Origin: Novipirellula galeiformis
Lineage (GTDB): Bacteria; Planctomycetota; Planctomycetia; Pirellulales; Pirellulaceae
Direction of reading: 5' to 3'
Assembly: GCF_007860095.1 (NCBI RefSeq)
Contig: NZ_SJPT01000007.1
Coordinates: 348,696-412,695 of the forward strand
DNA: 64,000 bases
Made by a program: the position numbers and the translations under genes. This document shows positions 37,110 through 45,535 of this stretch, in pieces. The notes under the pieces were generated by a model. That model saw only the letters and a program-made list of their open reading frames with translations. It made no database searches and was not told the origin of the DNA. Every line of letters starts with the position of its first letter. Position 1 is the stretch's first letter.

Positions 37110-38282
37110 TTATTCTGAGCGGCTTAAGATTAGGTCAATCAATTCACGTACAGCATTGTCTCCACCATTGCGTCCAAGAATCATGTTGGCCGCTGCCGAG
37201 GCGGCCTGATTCGCATTTGCAACTGCGACACCGCAACCGGCATGGAGTAGGCAATCGACGTCGTTTACATCGTTACCGACGTAAACGACGTTGTCCCAAG
37301 CAATGTTACGTTGATCTAATAGATTCTGGAGTGTGGTGCGTTTATCATTGACCCCGTGAATTGCTTCGAGTTTCAGCTTTTCAGCGCGCCGCATAACGAC
37401 TTCGTTTTGCTCGGTGCTAAGGATTAACATGGGAATTCCAGCTTCGCGAGCGAGTTTAATTCCCATTCCGTCTGATCTTGAACAGGCAACCGATTCCACA
37501 CCGTCTTCGGAAAGCAACACACGGTCGTCGGTGAAGACACCATCAAAGTCAAAAACGATTAATTCAATCTTCTTGGGCAGCAAATCCGCACGAACACGTT
37601 TAAGTTTTTCTTCCAACAACATTTGTGCAATTTTGAAATCAACCGGATCGTCGATCTCAAGCACGCGATCCGGTGGCATAACGTAATGAGCCGTTTTGCC
37701 GAAGAAGCGATGCCGGTGCTTGAGAAACCCTTCGGTCTTCATCGCATAGACGGAGCCTGTTTCGATATATTGAGGTGTTCGCTCCTGTCGCATTTTGCGA
37801 ATCATCTTGTCATGATTTACACCGACAAAGTCGCCGCGATCGTCGGTCTTCCAAACAAAGTAATGAAAATCCGCTACTGCGACCGATGTGTCTGCACCGA
37901 GCCGCTCGATTGCAGCAATGGTCCCATCAATATCGTCGGAAGTCATCAGCGGTGCTGTGCATTGCAGAAAAGCGGTGATTGGAGGCAATCCTGAAGCCTC
38001 AAGTTCATTTAACGCATGCAGGATCGCCTGTTCTGACGAAACAAGGTCTCCGCTTAGTTCCGCAGGCCGCCACACGACTTCGGCCCCGAATTTCGTTGCG
38101 ACGTCCGCTATCTCAGGGTTATCCGTTGACACCACTACACGGTCGACCAACTCAGCATTTTTTGCCGCCTCAATCGTCCATCCGAGCAACGGCCTGCCGG
38201 CGAGCGGAAGAACATTTTTGCGAGGCACACCTTTCGACCCACCACGAGCGGGAATGATTGCTATCGCATTCATACTTGACAT
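37110..38282 (-). CDS. CMP-nonulosonate cytidylyltransferase fused to KdsC-type phosphatase
   Basis: 390 residues. Domain 1 (about 1-225) is a NeuA/KdsB-type cytidylyltransferase: IIPARGGSKGVPRKNVLPLA, VVSTDNPEIADVA, FLQCTAPLMTSDDID. Domain 2 (about 235-390) is a HAD phosphatase of the KdsC type: ELIVFDFDGVFTDDRVLLS with the nucleophile Asp pair near 245, ILSTEQNEVVMRRAEKL, VVYVGNDVNDVDCLLHAGCG. All catalytic motifs are intact. A phosphatase fused to a CMP-transferase fits a pathway whose synthase makes a 9-phosphate (as for KDN), which must be dephosphorylated before CMP activation. ATG 38282; ATG 38273 is also possible. Confidence 0.9.
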   Translation of the reverse strand: MSSMNAIAIIPARGGSKGVPRKNVLPLAGRPLLGWTIEAAKNAELVDRVVVSTDNPEIADVATKFGAEVVWRPAELSGDLVSSEQAILHALNELEASGLPPITAFLQCTAPLMTSDDIDGTIAAIERLGADTSVAVADFHYFVWKTDDRGDFVGVNHDKMIRKMRQERTPQYIETGSVYAMKTEGFLKHRHRFFGKTAHYVMPPDRVLEIDDPVDFKIAQMLLEEKLKRVRADLLPKKIELIVFDFDGVFTDDRVLLSEDGVESVACSRSDGMGIKLAREAGIPMLILSTEQNEVVMRRAEKLKLEAIHGVNDKRTTLQNLLDQRNIAWDNVVYVGNDVNDVDCLLHAGCGVAVANANQAASAAANMILGRNGGDNAVRELIDLILSRSE

Positions 38283-39119
38283 CCTAACAAGACCTGCATT
38301 AATTCCATGAGCATGAAGGATGGTTAGAGCTATTCAATCGCTTCAATGTAAAGCGACATTCAAGGGCGTGTCCTATCGAAGTGACGTATGCCTCTCATAC
38401 AATCGCTGATTGACTGAAAGTAAGCCGAGCGAACAACATTAGAAAGCCCTGATTCTCTGAGCAGCAAGCAGAGATCGTTGCAGGCCACCAATTAAAATGC
38501 CAGGAATGAAAATCTACCTTAAGGCCGGAAGGAAGCGATCCGCATATATCCCCCCAATGCTTTCTCACTGTCGTTTCCAGGAGATCTTTCCTCTGCTTCG
38601 TCGCGGGACAAAGACGCAGTTCCTTCTGGAACAAGGTAAAGCGTTTTCAACACAGCAATGCAATAACGGTTGTCAGATGTTTTCCACCTGACAATGCCGA
38701 TTAATACCAAAGCGATTGAAAAACTACTGATCTTTCTGTCGCCATCGCTCATGTATCAACGACATGCTTGGGCAGGTCAAGCAAAATACGCCACCATATA
38801 ACAACAGGCGGTGGGTTTCGCGAAACAATTGAATTGTGGCAGCGTCTGCAACATGTTCGACGACGAGAGATCAGTACGCCGTGTCAATTGCTCCACTTGC
38901 TAGGGGAATTTGTTTATCGATCCTAATTCGGAACTGTACGTCTATATTGTCAAAAATTGGTAGTTTCAATGCCTTGAGACGTCATGTCTAAATTTGCCCG
39001 ATCGCGAAGTACCCACCTAAGTGATCCGCTTCGTCTTCTTAGTGAGGGATTCTCAAGCGTTGGCTGACATAGCTACACGCTTACTTCGACGCGCTAAACC
39101 TCTGTAAATTGACGCTAAT
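38283..39119. other. AT-rich gap with no supported gene
   Basis: 837 bases. Two overlapping minus-strand frames (38395-38634 and 38519-38752) and one plus frame exist but show no family motif, no ribosome site and no continuity, so they may be debris of a degraded gene or chance. The segment probably contains the promoter of the neuA-type gene (upstream of 38282) and the 3' region of the sulfotransferase gene. The lower GC and lack of repeats distinguish it from the other gaps. Confidence 0.4.
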
Positions 39120-39977
39120 CTATTGAGCATTTAAGTACCCAAAGGGGTCTTTGTATTCGGCAATTCGTTCATTTACTCTGCAAATTACTTCAGCTGAAAG
39201 TTCTTCTTTATAAGTTCCAATCTTTGCTTTTCGCACTTTGAGTGCGTCTACATCACTCTTGGAAAACGAATTCATTCCCTCAATTCGACCTGAAACCTCC
39301 AGCTTTCGCATCTGTTCAGGCCGTGCCTGATCTACAATCTCCCGAATCAGGCATTCCGGCGGATCGGGAATCCCAATAAAGCGAAGCACTCCATCCAATT
39401 CTCTTTCAGTGTTTGTGAGAAGGGACTCATATCGGATCAGTTTGAAGTGACGATACGTGTGCGAGTATCGTTGGTACCTTCGGTAATACGCGAGCACTCG
39501 ATCTATGCCTAGTGTTGGATCCAATACAAAATCTTCGATGCTTTCAAGACTCAAGGGTGATGACGTTCGTTTCGTAACTTGATGAAAATATGAGACAACG
39601 ACATCTCGAGGATCTCGAATGAGCAATAAACATTTACCATGATCAGTTGTCGGTGGGCGATCGTCAAAAACTGATGTTAGGCTTTTATTCAGGTTCCCCG
39701 ACTCCGTGATAATATAGGAATCTTCATGAGTCCAATTAAGTTTTGGAAGATACTGATTGAGCAACTGCACACTCTGCAGCTCAACTGACAAATTGGCGTC
39801 GCCCAATTCATAGAATCGCAAGAAGAACGAATTTAGCATCAATTTCAGCCATGTTCCTCCGGTCTTGGGATAAGCCGGGAAGTGAATTACTTCTCTCACG
39901 CGTTTGGCTGATTCACGTTCCTCCCGAATAAGCTGTCGAACCTTCTTGGAGACTTGGCGTTTAATATGATTTATCAT
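39120..39977 (-). CDS. Sulfotransferase domain protein
   Basis: 285 residues. YPKTGGTWLK (36-45) is the 5'-phosphosulfate loop and LLLIRDPRDVVVSYF (about 116-130) the 3'-phosphate-binding motif of PAPS-dependent sulfotransferases; LIRYESLL and LRFIGIP are further family landmarks. No signal or membrane helix, so it acts in the cytosol, presumably sulfating a lipid-linked sugar before export. ATG 39977 shares one base with the TAA of the upstream ABC ATPase gene (TAATG), giving tight coupling with the exporter. Visibly AT-richer than the flanking EPS genes. Confidence 0.92.
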   Translation of the reverse strand: MINHIKRQVSKKVRQLIREERESAKRVREVIHFPAYPKTGGTWLKLMLNSFFLRFYELGDANLSVELQSVQLLNQYLPKLNWTHEDSYIITESGNLNKSLTSVFDDRPPTTDHGKCLLLIRDPRDVVVSYFHQVTKRTSSPLSLESIEDFVLDPTLGIDRVLAYYRRYQRYSHTYRHFKLIRYESLLTNTERELDGVLRFIGIPDPPECLIREIVDQARPEQMRKLEVSGRIEGMNSFSKSDVDALKVRKAKIGTYKEELSAEVICRVNERIAEYKDPFGYLNAQ

Positions 39978-41134
39978 TACAGCATAATAGGTGCATTCGA
40001 GTTAATTTGCCCGGTTACTCGCAGTTTGTGTGACTTATCAAGCCATATTAAAAATCTGGGGTCACTTGCCGGATGCATAAGCACTGAGACGCAATATACG
40101 CCTGGCGATAATTTTGTGGATTCTATTACCTGTGATATTCTGTTGAGTCCCTTGGTAATTGCGAAGTATTCGTTGTAGTGAGTCGAGTTATATTCCGCGA
40201 TCATTATGTGATCTGCAGAGTGAATGGCGATGCGAATATAAACGTCCGAAATCGATTTTTCAGAATCGAATTCGAGTTGCACTGTCAGAGAATCACCTGC
40301 TTCGATTTTTTCATCAATTGACACCTTTGTTAATCTGATGCTCTGGATTGTGTGCATTGAGCTCGGCGCGTTTAAGTTTCGTTCATATACTTCATGGTAG
40401 GCTTCATAAACCTCGCCGACAGACCCACGGTGCAAGAGCTTTCCCTGCTCCAAAAACAGCGCCGTCGTGCATGCCCTTCGTACTAACTGCTCGTTGTGAC
40501 TAACGAAGACGACTGCTGCCGTTTCAAGTAGATTGTGAATGGCATTCATGGACTTGACTCGGAATGAAGCATCTCCGACTGACAGGACTTCATCCACGAG
40601 TAGGACGTCCGGTTTGATTAAGAGAACTGCCGTCGCAAAACCCAGACGAACATTCATCCCAGAACTCAACGTCCGAACCGGGCTGTCAATGAAGTCATTC
40701 AGTCCGGAAAATTCAACGATTTCCTCGATTCGAAGATTTACTTTTTTCGAGCTTAGCCCGAGTATTGCTCCGTTGACATAGATATTCTCTCGAGCAGTAA
40801 GGATGGGATTAAACCCAGCTCCTAGTGCTATTAGTGAGTTCACTTGTCCACGGATACTAACTCGGCCTTCGTCGGGTTTGATTAGGCCGCTTATCACTTT
40901 CAGTAAAGTTGTTTTCCCCGCGCCATTATGCCCGATAAGTGCTAAACACTCTCCGCGGCTTACAGAAAAAGAAATGCCTTGGTTAGCCCAGAATTCTTGG
41001 TCTCGCAACTTGGACGCTTGTTCCCTACAAAAGAGTTCCGCCGCAGAATCTTTAACTCCATACCACAGACTCTTCTTGAGATCTCGGCAAAATTTCTTAC
41101 CGACATTTTCGGCTCGAATCAATACTTCGGACAT
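39977..41134 (-). CDS. Polysaccharide ABC exporter ATPase (Wzt-like)
   Basis: 385 residues. Walker A GHNGAGKTT (68-76), signature TLSSGMNVRLGFA, Walker B DVLLVDEVLSVGD, switch His in VFVSHNEQ. The first ~55 residues carry the Wzt/TagH-like start with SFSVSRGECLALIG. A C-terminal domain (about 255-385, beta-rich, ending LRVTGQINSNAP) is the Wzt_C type that recognises the glycan's terminal modification in O9a-type exporters. It should drive export of lipid-linked polysaccharide together with the permease encoded next door. ATG 41134. Confidence 0.93.
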   Translation of the reverse strand: MSEVLIRAENVGKKFCRDLKKSLWYGVKDSAAELFCREQASKLRDQEFWANQGISFSVSRGECLALIGHNGAGKTTLLKVISGLIKPDEGRVSIRGQVNSLIALGAGFNPILTARENIYVNGAILGLSSKKVNLRIEEIVEFSGLNDFIDSPVRTLSSGMNVRLGFATAVLLIKPDVLLVDEVLSVGDASFRVKSMNAIHNLLETAAVVFVSHNEQLVRRACTTALFLEQGKLLHRGSVGEVYEAYHEVYERNLNAPSSMHTIQSIRLTKVSIDEKIEAGDSLTVQLEFDSEKSISDVYIRIAIHSADHIMIAEYNSTHYNEYFAITKGLNRISQVIESTKLSPGVYCVSVLMHPASDPRFLIWLDKSHKLRVTGQINSNAPIML

Positions 41135-41194
41135 ACGGGAGTTAAGTGTTGTAAGAAGTGAGAAGCAATAAATTTGTCGACTCTTGATCCAAGC

Positions 41195-42109
41195 CTACAT
41201 TCCCATCCGGGCGATCAGGTGTGGCAAGACCACGCGAATGACGAGCATGGAAACGAAGATGATCAAGCAGGAAATGGGCAGTAGCATTAACACCGGCGCA
41301 AGGTGCTCAAGCGAGCCCGTGGTCAGAAAATCACGGGTCCCCATCAAGATCGGGGTCAGAGGATTCCATGAAATGACAATCCCAGCCAATCCCGACGTTG
41401 GCGGCGGATACACGACCGGCGCCATGTACATCAAGAATCCTAATAGAACAGGGATCGCTTGCTGGATGTCCGAATAAAGACTTCCGATCGGGACTAGCAT
41501 CAATCCGAGCGCCGTACCCAATGCGAACAACGCTAATAGCACGATCGGCAACAGGACAATCGTCCAGGGGGGCACGATTTTGAACACCAGAAATACCGGG
41601 ATCAGCACCACGGAATAAATCAAAAACTCGAACACCGCCCGGGCAGTCCCCGCCGCGATGAACGCCTCCGGTGGAACTTTCAGCTTCATAAACACGGGCT
41701 TGCCCGCATTGAAGGATACCAGCGGGCTTTGCAGCAACTTGACAAACGTCTGCCAGACTACACTTCCTACGATCACAAACACGGGATAGGGGATGCCCGT
41801 GTCGCTGACCGAAATCACTCGCTGGCTATTAAGAAACAACCACACGGCCGTGGTCATCACCGGCGGCAAAAACAACCAGATATATCCCAGATAGCTTTGC
41901 CGGAACTGCGCCTTCAAATCTCGCTGAAACAGGATCCAAATCAGCTCACGGCAACGGTACAAATCACCAAAAACCTCCTTGACTAACTTGCCGGGATTGG
42001 CAAGCGGAGACTCGGGCGAATAAACCACTTCGGGAAGCGATTCAGACGTAGCGGTTGCAGATGTAGACATGGAAGGTTGCGAAAGATTCGTGAGAGAAGC
42101 GAATCGCAT
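41195..42109 (-). CDS. Polysaccharide ABC exporter permease (Wzm-like)
   Basis: 304 residues with about six membrane helices (from about residue 75). RELIWILFQRDLKAQFRQSYLGYIW is the conserved cytoplasmic entry of Wzm/TagG/KpsM permeases; SLYSDIQQAIPVLLGFLMYMAPVVYP and NPLTPILMGTRDFL are typical C-terminal parts. ATG 42109 is used; ATG 42070 (MSTSAT) is equally possible, and neither has a clear ribosome site. It is 60 bases from the ATPase gene and forms the ABC-2 exporter with it. Confidence 0.92.
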   Translation of the reverse strand: MRFASLTNLSQPSMSTSATATSESLPEVVYSPESPLANPGKLVKEVFGDLYRCRELIWILFQRDLKAQFRQSYLGYIWLFLPPVMTTAVWLFLNSQRVISVSDTGIPYPVFVIVGSVVWQTFVKLLQSPLVSFNAGKPVFMKLKVPPEAFIAAGTARAVFEFLIYSVVLIPVFLVFKIVPPWTIVLLPIVLLALFALGTALGLMLVPIGSLYSDIQQAIPVLLGFLMYMAPVVYPPPTSGLAGIVISWNPLTPILMGTRDFLTTGSLEHLAPVLMLLPISCLIIFVSMLVIRVVLPHLIARMGM

Positions 42110-42324
42110 TTGTATTAGTTTTGTTTCAAGTCCGCCAGAAGACCTGACAGTAAGACGTTACGTCAGCGCGGACTTCGTCCACTTGGGTGGCACCGCCATC
42201 CCTCGAATCGCCTTTTGCAATGCCGTGCCAACCCCGTTTCGGAACCGCGTCATCCACGCGCAATCCAGTCCCGCAAGAACCCCCGAAAGGGTTCGCGGCG
42301 ACGGGAGCGTCTGAGCCTAGTCAC

Positions 42325-42906
42325 TCACTTGCGTTCGACTAGGGGGCAGGCAGGATTTCCCACCGCAACGCACCGGGCGGCCAGCGGTTTTGTAACGATA
42401 CTGCCGGCTCCAACGATGGTCTGTTCTGCAACATCGGCCAACACGATCGCCCCCGCCCCAATCCAACTGTCGCGGCCGATCGTGACCCGCCGCGGACTTC
42501 CCGGCTGAGTCCGAACGGGAACGTCCAAACGCTCGATCCCGTGCGTCTGCGGGCCACTGGGGATCTGCACCGCTGGCCCCAACAACACGTCTGCTTCCAA
42601 ATCGACCCAGCCCAACATACAGCGGGGACCGATGTACACGTTCTCGCCAACTCTGGCTCCAGTCTTAGAAAACAACACTCCAAAACCGATCGTCGCCGAG
42701 GCAGCACAATGCTCCAGCGCAAACCGATAAAACGCCACTCGCAAATAACTGCCCACCGTTCCTGGGATCAGCGACAGCAGCTGGGAATGCGACTCCAGCG
42801 ACGCGTCCGCACCGGCGAGCCGGCCGAGCGTTTGATGCGTCAGCAGCAGCGGCGTGATCGCGAGCATCGCGAGCAAACGGGCTGTGGTTTTAAGTAGGGA
42901 CTTCAA
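42325..42906 (-). CDS. Hexapeptide-repeat acyltransferase (CatB/WbbJ-like)
   Basis: About 193 residues. The C-terminal two thirds form a left-handed beta helix: GARVGENVYIGPRCMLGW, VLLGPAVQIPSG, RRVTIGRDSWIGAGAIVLAD, QTIVGAGSIVTKPL, with a likely catalytic His in PQTHGIER. It should O-acetylate a sugar with acetyl-CoA. The N-terminus is unclear: the frame runs into a run of acaaggag octamers (42932-42980) that would encode SPCLLVSLSP. I place the start at TTG 42906; ATG 42867 is the next choice. The microsatellite may have replaced the original start region. Confidence 0.8.
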   Translation of the reverse strand: MKSLLKTTARLLAMLAITPLLLTHQTLGRLAGADASLESHSQLLSLIPGTVGSYLRVAFYRFALEHCAASATIGFGVLFSKTGARVGENVYIGPRCMLGWVDLEADVLLGPAVQIPSGPQTHGIERLDVPVRTQPGSPRRVTIGRDSWIGAGAIVLADVAEQTIVGAGSIVTKPLAARCVAVGNPACPLVERK

Positions 42907-42929
42907 GGGAGAGGGGGGAGAAAGAGGGG

Positions 42930-42985
42930 GAGACAAGGAGACAAGGAGACAAGGAGACAAGGAGACAAGGAGACAAGGAGAGGGG
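42930..42985. repeat. (acaaggag)n microsatellite at the acyltransferase start
   Basis: Six perfect 8-bp units plus GA-rich flanks (agggggag). It lies directly 5' of the hexapeptide acyltransferase reading frame and is in the reading frame on the minus strand; unit number is not a multiple of three, so changes would shift any upstream start. Confidence 0.9.
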
Positions 42986-43493
42986 GAGAGGGGGAGAGAT
43001 TGAAAAAGTTAAATTGACAATTGCAAAGTCGTTGATCGCTCCGCGGTCATTACGTAATGGATCTTGCTCCAGCCCCACGTCAATCTTCGACGACCAGAGC
43101 CGCTTCTAAGTCAGTCGCTACAAGCTTTCCGATTAGTGTTCGATTAGCGAAGATCTGTAGTTCGCGTAGCCAAGTCTTCTTGACCACCCAACACATCAGT
43201 GTGCAACCGCACGAAACGGCCTCACCGCTTTTCTTTCTTAATCTTAATCGTACTCTTAATCCTAATCTTCACGACTTGGCTCCGGGGCCAGGTGCGGCTT
43301 GAGCGGACGAGATTAAGATTAAGAGCTGACGACAGGCTGGACCGCGTTCTGGCGAACGTATCTAAGGTGCGTTCGCCTACCCCACTTCAGCAAAACTCTG
43401 GACGATACTCACTAACGGAGTGCCTCGCCCCCCTTCCGGCTTGATCTCTCTGGCAACCATTGGATGCGACTTCCTTTTATGGAACCAAATTGA
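42986..43493. repeat. Gap with one ~300-bp repeat unit (array B)
   Basis: No gene. 'cgttgatcgctccgcggtca' (43031) leads to one unit of the 300-bp family: gtcaatcttcgac (43079), gtgcaaccgcacgaaa (43200), cacgacttggctcc (43269), cgttctggcgaacgta (43340). Direct orientation, as in array A. Confidence 0.8.
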
Positions 43494-44762
43494 TCAGTTC
43501 GCTGCGGGGACAACGGGTGTGTTTAACGGATCAACTTGTTCACGTTCCGACAATCCATTCGCTCGTTTGTTTGCCAACGGTGAACGTGACGATCTCACGA
43601 AAGGTCGCTCGGCAACGAGGTAGAAACCGAAACAGAACAAGAGCGTGATCAAGATCACGAGCAGATCAAAAGCAATGCTTTCCGGTGCAAACACTTGCCA
43701 AGCAATTTGGGCGGACAAGTACTGTACGCGTTGATGAATCAAATAAACCGAATAGGACATTGCACCCAAAAGTCCCATCATGAAGGCCATCGCTCGTATG
43801 GGAAGTGAAGTTGCACCCTGAAGTGACCCCAACCTAGCATCAAATGACTTGAGAACCCAAAGCCAAACTGCACAAACACCGCAAAAAAGGAACGAGTGCT
43901 GATTCAATGCAAACATTAGCAACGGCAAGCCACACAGCAGTACCAAACGCGGCCAACGCCCCATCATTCGAGTGGCATCCCATCCCCGATCCACGACGAA
44001 ATAAAGCAACGTCCCTGCGGCAAACATCGGCCAATAAGGTAGAAACAAACCGGATCGGTCATGCGGAAATTGATTGAGAAAAATCCCAGACACACAGGTC
44101 ACCAACACAATGAGCCAAGGAAAGGAAACACGCTTAAAAACGGCAATGGCGGCAACCATATAGAACTGCACCTCAATGGCCAGCGTCCAATAGACGGCAT
44201 TGATCGTGTTGAATTTCACATGCAGAGCTCTGATGCCTTCATCGGGAGAAAAAACTTTTGTCAACGTTACCAATCCCAGCCAATCCACGACCCCATACGA
44301 CAGCCAACCGTTGCTGGTGACTTCGGGATCGAGCGATGCAAACTCTCCTGATTTGAAAAAGCTAAGCATCTCCATCACTAGCGGAATTGAAATCACCACA
44401 CCGATCGAAAACCAAAATGTTGGATAGATACGACGAAATCTTCGCCATGCAAAGTCTCGTACTCCGGAACCACGTCGACGCGTCCCTGCGACTGCCGATG
44501 CAATACAGAAACCTGAGACCACAAAGAAAATGGGGACGCCCAGATGCCCAAGTTGGAAAAACTCATGGAGCCTTGGAAACGTCTCTACAAAACGCGTGGA
44601 AAAGGAATAATGAAAAGCAAACACCCAGAGCGCTGCGAATCCACGTACCCAATCGAGTGTTGCAAAATGGTGAGCACCGGACGGGATTGCGCCGGGCTGT
44701 TTTACCAAAGTCATCGGTTCGATTTTATTCCGTTCGCTCACCATCGTGGTTACATCAGCCAT
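43494..44762 (-). CDS. Acyltransferase 3 family (OafA/NodX-like)
   Basis: 422 residues, about ten membrane helices. LDWVRGFAALWVFAFHYSFS has the AT3 Arg and His; GVPIFFVVSGFCIASAVAGT, INAVYWTLAIEVQFYMVAAI and GAMSYSVYLIHQRV are further conserved parts. It would O-acylate the polysaccharide at the inner membrane. ATG 44762. It is isolated between two repeat-filled gaps, and its AT-richer codon use differs from the EPS genes downstream in the window, suggesting separate acquisition. Confidence 0.9.
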   Translation of the reverse strand: MADVTTMVSERNKIEPMTLVKQPGAIPSGAHHFATLDWVRGFAALWVFAFHYSFSTRFVETFPRLHEFFQLGHLGVPIFFVVSGFCIASAVAGTRRRGSGVRDFAWRRFRRIYPTFWFSIGVVISIPLVMEMLSFFKSGEFASLDPEVTSNGWLSYGVVDWLGLVTLTKVFSPDEGIRALHVKFNTINAVYWTLAIEVQFYMVAAIAVFKRVSFPWLIVLVTCVSGIFLNQFPHDRSGLFLPYWPMFAAGTLLYFVVDRGWDATRMMGRWPRLVLLCGLPLLMFALNQHSFLFCGVCAVWLWVLKSFDARLGSLQGATSLPIRAMAFMMGLLGAMSYSVYLIHQRVQYLSAQIAWQVFAPESIAFDLLVILITLLFCFGFYLVAERPFVRSSRSPLANKRANGLSEREQVDPLNTPVVPAAN

Positions 44763-45535
44763 GCTATTTTACGAGTTTCCGCAATGCGTGATCGCCCGAC
44801 CAAACAGCTAGGCGGGAGTGACTCGGTATGATCCATAATCGCCCACCGGAGTTCGGCCCCGTTGGGGCAAAGTCGTTGACCGCTCCGCGGTCAGTACGTA
44901 ATGGATTTTGCTCAAGCCCACGTCAATCTTCGACGACCGAATCAGCCGCTACAAGCTTTCCAATTAGTGTTCGATTAGCGAAGATCAGTGGTTCGCGCGG
45001 CCAAGACTTCTTGACCACCCAACACATCCGTGTGCAACCGCACGAAACGGCCTCACCGCTTTTCTTTCTTAATCTTAATCTTACTCATAATCCTAATCTT
45101 CACGACTTGGCTCCGGGGCCAGCGGGGCGTGCGCGGACGGGATTAAGATTAGGAGTACGATTATGATTAAGAGCTGACGACAGGGTGGACCACGTTCTGG
45201 CGAACGTAGCTACGGTTGGAATTCCTCGTCAATCTACGACGGCCGAATCAGCCGCTACATGCTTTCCGATCAGTGGTTCGCGCAGCCAAGTCTTCTTGAC
45301 CACCCAAACACATCACCGTGCAACCGCACGAAACAGCCGCACCGCTTTTCTTTCTTAATCTTAATCGTACTCTTAATCCTAATCTTCACGACTTGGCTCC
45401 GGGGCTTGGTCTGGCGTGCGCGGACGGGATCAAGATTAGGAGTAAGATTAAGATTAGGAGCTGACGACGGGGTGGACCACGTTCTGGCGAACGTAGCTAC
45501 GGCTGGAAGCTCTCTTGTCACCCTTTGACCTTTGC
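44763..45535. repeat. Gap with two ~300-bp repeat units (array C)
   Basis: No gene. It starts with gccccgttggggc and 'cgttgaccgctccgcggtca' (about 44855-44905), then two units marked by gtgcaaccgcacgaaa (45030 and 45315), cacgacttggctcc (45102 and 45388) and cgttctggcgaacgta (45194 and 45480). It ends ~25 bases from the stop of the next gene. Confidence 0.85.

Noticed and set aside
38395..38752. Two overlapping minus-strand ORFs (79 and 77 codons) in the AT-rich gap
   Set aside because: No recognisable domain, mutually overlapping, no start signal; could be gene debris but cannot be supported.
42120..42324. Small plus-strand ORF between the permease and acyltransferase genes
   Set aside because: 81 codons, no motif, opposite to all neighbours; the gap also carries the dispersed phrase cttcgtccacttgggtggca.
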